From NCBI RefSeq assembly GCF_025766255.1, contig NW_026516785.1, positions 1 through 64,000 on the forward strand: DNA of 64,000 nucleotides, in the 5' to 3' direction. Under the pieces are notes generated by a model that saw only the letters and a list, made by a program, of their open reading frames with translations, was not told the origin of the DNA and made no database searches. Of the stretch, positions 36,156 to 45,827 are shown piece by piece; the first letter of the stretch is position 1, and each line of letters opens with the position of its first letter. Both the position numbers and the translations under genes were made by a program. The stretch is from Zychaea mexicana (Eukaryota > Mucoromycota > Mucoromycetes > Mucorales > Lichtheimiaceae).

Positions 36156-36402
36156 AGAGAAAGGCTACAGATACGAGTTTTTTCTTACGCTTACGAGTTT
36201 TTTTTAGCGGGTTCTCAGAGTGGTTGTGTTGTGACACTTCATATAGCCATTCTGATTGCCGTCTTACACGTACGAGTTTTTGTCTACACATCAGTCTTCC
36301 CTTTTTGGATGGCCTTGTCAAAATAACAAGCTATTATCATATACTTTTTAATGTAAAACTGCTCATTTAAGGGTGCAATGTTTTCAATTACACTGTTCTT
36401 TT
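36156..36402 (-). repeat. Dispersed repeat, inverted copy A
   Basis: About 247 bp, matching 40722-40945 in reverse orientation. The central 180 bp are nearly identical and this copy carries an extra insertion of about 22 bp. Inside are three spaced copies of AAAACTCGTANGTGTAAGA-like units. No coding function is supportable even though both copies share an open frame; the shared frame reflects sequence identity. Confidence 0.85.
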
Positions 36403-36989
36403 CTAGACCTTATATGATTCTGTTCTGCCGCTGTAATGACATAAAGTTCTGCATTTGTTTCTGTTCTTGGCCTTTTCCCAATATTTGATGGCACACCAAG
36501 CTCAATCTCAGGATGCCAATCAATCAAGCAATCTATTTGCTTGTGTGTTGGAGTTTTTAACCGAGTCCACATAAGTAACAATCACTTTAGATGAACTCGG
36601 GGCAGCGTCCTTTTTACGCGGATGAGTTTTTTCATCCTGATTTCACGCGGATCATAACTAGCTCGGAGAAGTTTTACAGCTACCTGATTACGTGGATGAG
36701 TTTTTCCATCCTGGTTCTACGTGGGTTAGTTGTTAATCTGGTGACCGTTCAAGCAGCTCTTTCGAAAGTAGAAGTTTCATAGGAAACTTGCTCACTGTAC
36801 TTTCGAGAATTATATACTTTCCAAACATAAGAAGGCTATGATCTAACAAATTAAGTAGAAATAGTAGTGAGGATAAGTACTCGTTTCCAACTTCATTAAC
36901 AATATCATAGAGCTATAGCGGACTAACTTGCTTTATGTTGTGTACTCTGTTGCTGAGTCATATTTTTAACGCACGGTGACACTTTACTA

Positions 36990-37009
36990 TTATATGGCGC
37001 GCCATATAA
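36990..37009. repeat. 20-bp perfect palindrome
   Basis: TTATATGGCGCGCCATATAA, a perfect inverted repeat with a GC core and AT arms, 90 bp from the Helitron 3' end. Role unknown. Confidence 0.8.
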
Positions 37010-37104
37010 CTTTATAAATGACACATGGTTTGCTACTTGATATTATTCGGAACTTGTATATGTGCCATTATAGTGGCAGAACAGAATCATATAAGATACT
37101 AGCG

Positions 37105-37250
37105 GTCCTTCCTCGCTTCGCTCGGATGAATGAGCCCCTCCGCTTCGCTCCGTGTCATTCAACGGAAACGCGTCGCAAGGGGGTTCCCCCCTTGACCCCC
37201 AAGTGGGGGGCAAGCCCAACAAACCCGCCCTGTCGAGCGAGGTTGGATCA
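37105..37250. other. GC-rich structured Helitron 3' subterminus
   Basis: Contains repeated CGCTTCGCTCGG/CCGCTTCGCTCCG and G/C runs (GGGGGTTCCCCCC, then GACCCCCAAGTGGGGGGC) that can form several hairpins, in sharp contrast with the AT-rich flanks. Next to CTAG it is best read as the rolling-circle terminator region. Confidence 0.55.
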
Positions 37251-37419
37251 ATGTTTTGGTATTAGATGCTTATTGTCTGTTTTCAAAATCAAAAGCAAGA
37301 TCATTGTGCAGTGAGAAGTAGCCTATCATAGAAAGTCGTCAAAGTTGGATACTTAACTATCTCCAGTTTAGAATACAATGCGAAAAGAAGTGTTGACAAA
37401 GATGATGTAGTGATATTGA

Positions 37420-37545
37420 TAAAAAGAGAATAGGCATGAAAAAAAGAGAATAGGTGAGAAAAAAAAGAATAGGTGATAAAAAAGAGAATAGGTGATAATA
37501 AAGAGAATAGAAGATAAAAAAGAGGATAGAAGATAAAGAGAATTA
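37420..37545. repeat. Purine-rich minisatellite, about 19-20-bp unit
   Basis: About six degenerate copies of AAAAAAGAGAATAGGTGAT lie just beyond the PIF1 C-terminus. Unit spacing varies by one to three bases. Probably slippage-derived. Confidence 0.85.
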
Positions 37546-38350
37546 GAGAAGGACTTCATGGAAAACAGCATTTCGGGTGTTTTGGCCTTGCTGACCCGCG
37601 ATACTTGAGTTCTCGGGATCTAACATGATTCTAATAGATGATGGGGTGCGGACGCGTGACATGGCTACATAGAGTAGACCATGCGTGAAAGGAGGTTCAG
37701 GTAAGTAGAGGACAACAGTGTTAAAAGTTTGATCCTGTGCCTTATTGAGGGTCATAGTGAATGCCAGGCGAACAGGGAATTGGATGCGTTTGAAGAGAAT
37801 GGGGGAGCGTATTTGTGATGGTGTTAAAGTTATGCGAGGGATCAAGACGATGTTGCCGGTATGAGGTCCAGTGGCTATTTCAGCATCAAGTACATATCGT
37901 TGGAGAGAGCGTAACAATCAGTCGTGTCTTATTGCAGAGTCCACTATGGGTGTGCAAGTTCCGCTTGGCACCAACAGCTCGGCTCCAACAGCTCGGCACC
38001 ATCACCAATGCAAAGTAAATGTTGCATCGACTGGCCAAGCTCGTTTGCATCATTGGTGTTGCAGCTTGTTGGACGCGTATGTTGGTTTCAAGGCGATGGA
38101 CGGTGACACTGGGTCAAATCGATGAACGATTTAGACACTGCTGTACGATTTGCGAGCGCGATGCATCTGGTATCACAGGAAGGACCTATTACCAGGTTTG
38201 ATGTAGATACTTTAACGTAAGTATTACCGCTCAATAGCAAAAGAATGCAAAGTAGAAGAGAGGATACAATGTTGAGTACCTGGCAAAAGTCAACACCAAG
38301 GACCATAATTTTTCCATCAAATGGAACATCGGCAAGCGCGGGATCGCCAT
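37543..38350 (-). pseudogene. Helitron-type PIF1 helicase remnant, copy 2
   Basis: Minus strand. Around 38300 is VLGVDFCQ (degenerate motif III, GGDFRQ), then the same intron-like GTACTC...AATAG segment as copy 1, VLPVIPDASRSQIVQQC, LETNIRVQQA, a broken middle (38050-37930), and an intact C-terminal helicase part at 37917-37543. That part contains FKRIQFPVRLAFTMTLNKAQ (motif V region) and LPEPPFTHGLLYVAMSRVRT (motif VI), and ends EVLL. Several frame breaks and stops make it inactive. It shares intron position and wording with the remnant at 20.7-21.4 kb, so both come from the same family. Confidence 0.75.
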
Positions 38351-38680
38351 GTCACATGAGATTTTCGATACTCTTGTATACGTTGATACTTGTATTGATA
38401 CTTGTATCCAGCGTGTTTAAAGCGATGACACTTCTCAGATGATGAAGGATTTGAAGTGAGCTTCATATCGTGTTTATAACGCTTATCCGCTTGAGTCTTT
38501 TCTCGATGCGATACCCGTCTACTCACATAGTCATACATTCATGTAGAACAAATTTTCTGATCTGGAGGAGCCACACATTTCGGCGCGTCATAAACGTGAG
38601 AGAGCAATCTGATTGGATAGATTGAACTGGCTCAAATGCCGTGTTCATTACTACTATATAACCGTGCGGCCGCAGCAATC

Positions 38681-40700
38681 ATGGGGCTCTTCTTCCTCTT
38701 CGTCAACGTTTGTAAACCAAAGCTATTCAAGGTGAGTGTCATTGGAACGGATTAGAGGATCGGAGAGTGTATGTTTATGGTGGTGAGTGAGAAGAGTGTA
38801 TGCAACCGGTTGTGACTATACAGTGATTTCTTTAAGATCCGTTTATCTCACTTTCTTTCTTTTTTGACACAGACCTTCTTCTCGTCTTAACCTGGTCCAT
38901 CTCCCCCTCACGTTGGCTCTCAAAGCACAGATGCAAGAGTAAGTACAATATGAAAAATGTGAAGTGTGACTTGAGGCTTTGCTTGTGGATGTGATATACG
39001 AAAGAAGATCTGAATTTTGACGTGTCTAAAGAAGTGTATGTACAGCATACAGCCGCTAATATTATCCTCCTTTCTTCTCTGCTACTACTGTAGAATTCTG
39101 ACTTTTTGAAATGGTTGGTTCGGTTTGTTGTTTGCACCCCACCCTTAAACACAAGCAACAACTGTAAGTACGGTAGGGAATGAAATGTGAGCATGAGCTG
39201 GAGAGAAGTCGAGTGTCTGTTGGAAGTGCTGATGCCATGACGTGTCAAAAGTAGCTGCATATTTAGAACAGCCTGCTCATGATCTCTCTCTACTTCAGGT
39301 TCCGCCTTATGCTGGTTGGGTTAATCGTGTCCAGCGGACAAGTAACAGATGGTAAGTATAAGCAAAAGGGAACTTGAACATTGGTAGGTGAGTGGGATGG
39401 CCTGGGTGCTGGAGATGACGTGTCAAAGGTGTGCAGTGTGTACAGCAGCGTGACGGGAAAGGGTTCCTGATCATGACGTGTGCAGTATGGCAGTCTCTCA
39501 AAAAAAATTTCTTTCTCTCTCGCCTTTCTTCTCTTGTTCTTCAGAATTGGTCGTCGTGCCCTTCTTGCTTTTTCTTTCTCTAACTCAAGGCTCTCTTCCT
39601 CCAAGCCAAGGATGTCATAATAGTAAGTATCGCTGTGCTTGTGTTTGTCTTTGCGTGTTTGAAGAACCAGGAAGATGTGTGCCGTGACATGTCAAAAAGT
39701 GTATGCAGCTGCTCATAGATGTTTTCTTTTTTCTAATAGAGGATGGCTCTGCGGTGATCTGTTTGGACTTGGATTGGCTTAGACCCCATCTCTCTCTGTC
39801 TATAACTTTGCTGTAAAACGACAAAACAAATGTAAGTATAGCTGGATCCAGCTTGGGATGGAGGAGGATGGTAATGCCGTGTCAGAAAATAAAGATAGCA
39901 CAGTGTGTGAAACCCTCTAATGTTCTTTTTTTTGTCAGCTATAAGAGGTGTTTTCGTCTTGGCTGCGATTCTCTGCTTCTACACTGGCCGGGTGTTCGGT
40001 TATCCTGTGTCTCATCGTAGAAGTATGGGTAAGTATAGCACGATAGAATCTTGTGTGTGTGGTTTGACAGTTTCCCATTAACTATTCGTCTCTTTTGTTT
40101 CTCGGAATGGCGGTAGTGCACAGACACCTCCAAGCTGGTCAAGATTGATGCTCCACTGTCATCCCGCTCCTAGAAGCCGACCTGTCAAGTAGTCCGTAGG
40201 CTGCGGTCAAGATCTATCCATCCATCTGGACGGTGGCGTGTGCTTTTTGCTTTGAATGGACCTGAGGAAGTCGTTAAAAGCCTCATATTCTTATTGCTTA
40301 TTTGTATAAATTATCCCCCTTCCCCTCCTCCCCTTGCTCTGACCCAGGAAGTCGTTAAAAGCGTCTATTGCGTTCTTTATATAGTTTATCCCCCTCCCCT
40401 TCTCCTCCCCTTTTGCTTTTCTCTCGCAGTTCCTAGTAGCCTCTGTCTCGACCCATCTTCGGATGTTGCATCGTTTCACGCGAACGGCTGTTTTTTTTAC
40501 TCAGGCAGCCTCCGGGCGTAAGTCCTGCTTATCTCAAAATTCCCCGTGCCCACGGGTAAAAAGTGCGGCCGAGGTCCCCCATGAATTTGGGAAATGCTTT
40601 GCGTAAGTACTTGCTTTCTCTCTCTCACTCTCCGTGCGCGGGTGGAATTATATGGAAAGAGCGGAGGTTCCTTTTTTGGATTTTTCAGCTAACTTTTAAA
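38681..40700 (+). ncRNA. Multi-exon spliced transcript with little coding potential
   Basis: A series of very strong splice sites on the plus strand. Suggested exons: about 38681-38731, 38873-38938, 39094-39163, 39299-39351, 39545-39622, 39740-39831, 39939-40028, 40117 onward, and a later one about 40430-40602 (acceptor after CTCTCGCAG, donor GTAAGTAC), with another acceptor at 40687-40688. From the second intron on, donors are GTAAGTA and acceptors follow pyrimidine tracts. No frame stays open through all exons. The longest spliced frame I find (exons 3-6, from ATG near 39112) is about 86 codons. Several exons have a frame encoding a hydrophobic leader-like peptide. Introns 2-6 share a TGACGTGTCAAAAGTG-like motif. 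It could be a long noncoding RNA, a small-RNA host gene, or fast-evolving small-peptide exons. I saw no clear C/D or H/ACA boxes. Confidence 0.5.
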
Positions 40701-40721
40701 GATTTTAATAATATAGATAGG

Positions 40722-40945
40722 AAAGAACAGTGTAATTGAAACCATTTCACCCTTAAATATATAATAATAGCTTGTTATTTTGACAAGGCCATCCAAAAAG
40801 GGAAGACTGATGTGTAGACAAAAACTCGTACGTGTAAGACGGCAATCAGAATGGCTATATGAAGTGTCACAACACAACCACTCTGAGAACCCGCTAAGAA
40901 AAACTCGTAAGCGTAAGACAAAACTCGTACCTGTAGCCTTTCTCT
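40722..40945 (+). repeat. Dispersed repeat, copy B
   Basis: The inverted partner of 36156-36402 (see there). It begins directly at the 3' end of the spliced transcript. Together the two copies flank the Helitron remnant and the spliced gene as long inverted repeats, 4.3 kb apart. Confidence 0.85.
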
Positions 40946-43900
40946 ATAATTTAACCCTTTTGTTCTTTAATTTTGATTTGCTGCTGCGGCAAAAAAAAAG
41001 AAGAAAAGGCACAAGATCACATATCAAAGCTCTTTTTCACTGGCACATATAAGGATTCACCGAAATTTAAAGCCACAATAGGTTAATGCACCATCACTGG
41101 GGCGGGTACTGCCTTCTTGGCGTTAACCTTCACAACCGCTAGTGTTTTTTTGGCTTTGAAAGAATGAAGATATTTTGGTAGAACGACGATTATATGGGAC
41201 AGCTTTTACATGCGGATCGGCACTATAGCCAACTGTTTGTCCCTGATCCCAGGTCGCGGTTAGTTGTGGCGGTCGAAAATTCATGCCAGGTCAACTCGGT
41301 AGTGGCGTAAATTGAACTCGTTCTCGGTGCTGCACTTGGGTCTGTTGCCCAGAGAGAGGGTTGCAAGTCGTGGTTATAATGTTAGGGGGCAAGTCGCTGA
41401 TAATTAGAAGCTTATATGGTCTGAAGTTGAAGCATTCGGCATATTGACTGTAATGCCACTCTTGCTCTACACGACCTTTAAGACGAACATGCCCCTTCAT
41501 TCATAATGGATAAACTTACTAGAGGGATCTCGCCCAAGATGAATGCCTGTACAAACTTTCTACCGCTGTACTTTCGGTAATTGTAACTTAGCTTAGCAAT
41601 GCACGCGAATAGAAATTTGCAGCCGCATCCGGGATCGCGTGGTCACACTTGAAGAAAATCTGTAAATGACGAGCATTGTACCAATATGGGTTACACTCAA
41701 AGCGCTACATATACTGAACAAGATTAAGCGCTTACTACACTAAGCGATAGTACCTTGAAAAGTTCTCTCGGACATTATGCCTTGCAGTTCATTAGGCTGA
41801 TGCCTATATCTTTGGCACATTTATAGTGGCAGCGGGGTCCGGTCCGAAATCGAAAAGCGTCTTATTGTAGTCTCGCTATCGGCTCAAAATGGTATATAGT
41901 ATCCCCAGATTGCCCTATTAAACTTCCTTAAAACCTTAGACGGGTCCAATTATATATCAAGACGACATAGTGAGGAAAACGATTAGTAGGAGCAAAGAAA
42001 ACCCCAATTTATCCAGCGCCGCTTGTCTTTTTAAATCCACGTATTATATCTCAAGAAAATTCCGGGATGATCGGCGCACATGCATTTTACTGCAGCAGTG
42101 TTAATGAATTCTTCCTTTGCCCCTTAGCTCATCCTTATAGTAAAATCTGACTCGCAAGCCTAATAAGTGCATCATGCATCACTGTATTTACTACCGGGTG
42201 ATGCCGCTCACTTCATTCTCTGTGAGGTAATGTCGATATATCAACTATACCATTGATCGTTTTACATCGTTGACATAAACGAAACCAGCTCTGATGATGC
42301 ATCATGGTTTTCAAGCTGTTTGGACCCAGAATGAGGTCGGGGGATGATGGGTAGGAGAAACTCCAGCGCTAGAGGATGACCGATGAACAGCAATAATAGT
42401 CTGGCCCCTTCCTGTCGCGCCAAGTTAAAAAATAATACTCAGCACCGAACTATAAAGTGCCACCCTGTTGTGCATGCTGGGGTTTAATGTTTTGACAAGC
42501 TTTCCTTCTTTACCACTGCATGCGATGACAGCAATATAACGAAGAGAAACACACCCCGTTCCAGACGATGGTGCTCATCCGTATGTAGTATAACCCCCTT
42601 TTCTTCTTCAGAAATATAAGCAGATTATCTATAGGTCGTCTTATACTTTTCTTCTCTTTTTTACTTCAAAAAGATTTTCTTCTTTCCCCTCTGACCTAAT
42701 CTTTCACCTCTCTGTCATCTATTGCTGCTATATACTACTATCTTTTCTTCTGCATTGCCACCAGAGACTCAGCTTATATAGAAAAAATGATGTGTGATAC
42801 GAATTGGTGCACTTTTTGCGACGTTGCCATCAATCCACTCTCGGTATGATAGCTGTCCAAGCAGCTGATAATAGCGAACCTTCGAGGGACAAGAGGAAAA
42901 GGAACTAACAGTATCATGGCCAGAATTCATTGTATTGCTCACAGGAATGCTTAAAGAAGGACACCATCTACCATCGAAGTTCACGTATCAACTTCCCGCA
43001 GTGCCGCAAAAGTATGGTGTTTCGGTTTTCCAACAGTCGACGTTTCGAAATGGTACAGCAACCCCAGCAGCCGCAAACATCGCTCTCTTGAGCGGGGAAG
43101 GAGCTGGAAGATTACTGAATGGTTTATCATGATATGGTCGACATACGTCCTCTTACTCTCTATACTTCATACAATGCTCAATATACTTCAAAGAGCAGAA
43201 AACAGCATGAAACAGTTATACCACACATATTCAAATACCACACACTTAGCACAGCACATCCCACGAAAGCATCATTTAAGCTCACACATACATTCATCCA
43301 TTCACAAATCCAAAAAGAAATAGTTAAAACATTTGTACATACAAAGTTCAGTTAAGCATTACTATTACTTCCATCACCGCAACGGGTAACTAACGCGTCC
43401 GGATGTTCCGGAAGAGTGATCTAGTGTGCCAGCCTTTGCTCGCTTTTTTGTTGTTTCAGCCCCCTTTGGGTTTTTTGTTGAGCCTTACGCCCGCTTGGCT
43501 CGTGCCCCTTATTTATCTGTGCCCAAGCTATATAATACTTCTTAAGTGTTAATGCACTTTGGTATATGATACGCCAAACAATTGTGAATCAGTGTAAACA
43601 AGGGGCGGCCGTGGCACCGTCGTCTGCCAAAAGGAAATATCAAGTCACAAAAATGATGCAGCGCTCCCATAATATTTGAAGCAGTGATATTTCATCAATC
43701 TTTTTTTCTTCTGCTCTAATCCTCAGCCATGCAAAAGTGACATAGGCAATACAATCATAGTAGGTCCGTATTTGTATGTACATTGTGCCGATGACGTAAA
43801 CTGGAGACAGATGTGATGTGGAAAGCAGCAGCAGAAAGAGGATATATTTAGATTCCTCTCCACGCTTACGAGTCTCAGAAACACCGCCAACGGGATTACC

Positions 43901-44624
43901 TATTGGGCACGGATAAAAGGTTGTTTTATGCAAGTTACCCGGTAACCAGATCATACTAGACCTGGCAACAAAAAGTCCTTGACGATAGCAACACTTGAGC
44001 ACCAGCAACACGTGAGCCTATCTAATTGGAAGGCGTGCTGATAGTTACTATCGATGGTTTTTTCTGCTGTAGAAGATCCTCCATATCAATCGATCATCAC
44101 CCGCTTATTTTTTTATCACCTTGGCATGGCTACACATAAAGACCGGTTCAGCCGACCTTCAGAGATCAGCTTACCTTAAACAACTTTGCTTTCTGTCAGT
44201 TCAGTTCGCAATAAGCGTGATCATCAGTGTCCTTTGTTGTCAGAAGCAATTTGTCGATGACGCTTTGCCATTTTAGGCATGAAGCCCGATGCGTAGGCAT
44301 ACTTTGCATTGTAGGATGCTACATGCCAAGCGAAATATAATGAGAGTATGATGCTCAGCATGTTTCCCGTCCTTCTAAGCGAATATGGCAATAATATCGG
44401 CAAAATGAAACGGTTTGCCATTTTACCTTCTTGCAGCTTCGAGTGTCACAAGGCCAAAAAAAGTTTGCAACGAGCCGATACTTAATTTTGCCGCATTGTC
44501 GTACAGAGAGATGTAAATCGCTGCAAAGTGCAGCTCACGGTACTACTTCAAAAAGGTATATAAGAGCTCGCTTCTTAAAGTATATTATCTTTATTTCTCA
44601 CTCTACTTCATCTTTAACAGCAAA
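40946..44624. other. Gene-free region
   Basis: Only short unsupported frames, e.g. 41291-41500 on the minus strand with no recognisable family. About 44580-44624 is pyrimidine-rich and likely 5' UTR of the C2 gene. Confidence 0.4.
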
Positions 44625-45317
44625 ATGGGTTTTCCTGCCGGTACTCTGACTGTCACTCTTAGTAAGTCATTATGCTATACTACTCCCACTAACCCCTGTC
44701 GTTGCTGCTGGGTTGCCGTGTTGTAGTCTGTTTATTTTACTAATGCGTGCTGCGTGTTTTCGCAAAATCTATAGTCGAAGCTAAGGACTTGAAGAACCAA
44801 GATTTGTTTGGCAAGGTAATAAAACACCCCATGAGAGATAAGGGCTCCAAGGAACTCGTCTAGACAGCAAGAAATCAAAGATTACTCATAAATCCAGTTT
44901 TAACTTTTTTTTTCTTAGAATGATCCTTATGTGTAAGTGTGATGTTTATAAACTTGGTACCAGGATGGATAGGATGTATGGAACTAAAAAGGAGATACGC
45001 CTGGGTACATGTGTAGCGAGTTGTGGCTCGATGACGACTACAAGCAGCGTTCAAGCGAAGTCAAAAACAGTAACAACCCCGTCTGGAACGAGACCTTTAC
45101 CTTCAACATTCCCCAAGGCTCGTCTGACAAGAAGCTTTATCTCAAGGTTCTCGACAAGGATTTAATTGGCAGCGACAAAATTGGCGATGCCAAGGTTAAT
45201 GTCAAGGATATTATCAATGGTGGCCAAACCTTTGACGAGTGGGTCAAGTTGCCAGCCAAGCTTGGTTTGTCCAGTCATGGCGAACTGCGCGTGAGCATCT
45301 ATTTCACGCCCAACTAA
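44625..45317 (+). CDS. Small C2-domain protein
   Basis: Exons 44625-44661, 44775-44815, 44919-44932 (only 14 nt) and 45017-45317 keep phase and give 130 residues. Almost the whole protein is one C2 domain: GTLTVTLIEAKDLKNQDLFG, NDPYV, NPVWNETFTFNIP, LYLKVLDKDLIGSDKIGDAK and a final beta strand ELRVSIYF. Asp residues in the first loop (DLKNQD), in NDPYV and in DKDLIGSDKIGD match the calcium-ligand loops, so calcium-dependent phospholipid binding is likely. Single-C2 proteins of this size are common in fungi and plants; their roles range from membrane trafficking to signalling. No signal peptide or membrane anchor. Confidence 0.88.
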
Positions 45318-45533
45318 ACAGCCGCTCGTTGTACCTACATACAAATTATATCTACATACAGCATCTTAAGTAGTGAATAATAACTATTATATAAGCACCA
45401 TTATCTTTTCTCCCGTTTTCCCTTGGCTTCTAATTAAATACAACAATTTGCAAACACTAAAAAAAAGGCTTCTCTGGGATTCTGTCTACTATAAGCACTA
45501 GCAGCTAGTATATTAAGCATGGCTACACAGGGA

Positions 45534-45827
45534 TTAAGGGAACAACGTTTGGTCGACTCCACTGTTCCTGCGTTCCCGGTAGACTGCATGCTTTTTCTCC
45601 TTGACTTTCCGCTGCTTTGCTTTTCTTTGTACTGTAGTTCTCCCTTTGGTTATCCGTTGTAAGATGTAGGCAACGTGGTCAACTTCTTCATCATCACTTA
45701 TTATTTTGTGTGAGAATGATTCATACATCTTATACTTGTTATGGTGAGCTCGGGACCATTGTGCTGTCAATGAAGATGCGACACTCAATGATATCTCATT
45801 TTCTTCTATCTCTTGTACACTAAGCAC
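45534..45827 (-). CDS. Small basic hypothetical protein
   Basis: A 97-codon open frame starting with a codon near 45827. It is rich in Lys/Arg in the C-terminal third (VQRKAKQRKVKEKK) and acidic near the middle. No family is recognised. It sits about 210 bp downstream of the convergent C2 gene. It may be a real short gene or chance. Confidence 0.2.
   Translation of the reverse strand: MLSVQEIEENEISLSVASSLTAQWSRAHHNKYKMYESFSHKIISDDEEVDHVAYILQRITKGRTTVQRKAKQRKVKEKKHAVYRERRNSGVDQTLFP

Larger units (their letters stand above)
37099..38360 (-). mobile_element. Helitron 3' portion with PIF1 helicase remnant
   Basis: On the minus strand the PIF1 remnants run toward lower coordinates and are followed by a GC-rich structured region (37105-37250) and CTAG at 37102-37099, next to a T on that strand. 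This fits the Helitron 3' terminus rule: CTRR preceded by a hairpin, inserted at an A-T dinucleotide. No Rep domain or 5' TC end was recognised, so the left limit in transposon terms is open. The copy is truncated or chimeric. Confidence 0.6.

Noticed and set aside
36076..36321. Frame beginning MTRPSKKGRLMCRQ, repeated at 40780-41052
   Set aside because: Its conservation follows from the two copies of a dispersed inverted repeat; the frames diverge outside it and no start context or domain supports a protein.
39164..39298. Box C/D or H/ACA small RNA inside the repeated introns
   Set aside because: ATGA/CTGA-like strings occur, but not with the expected spacing and terminal pairing.
38832..39604. 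Two minus-strand frames of 142 and 104 codons
   Set aside because: They run through plus-strand introns with excellent splice sites; composition is low-complexity Ser/Leu/Lys and no domain is visible.
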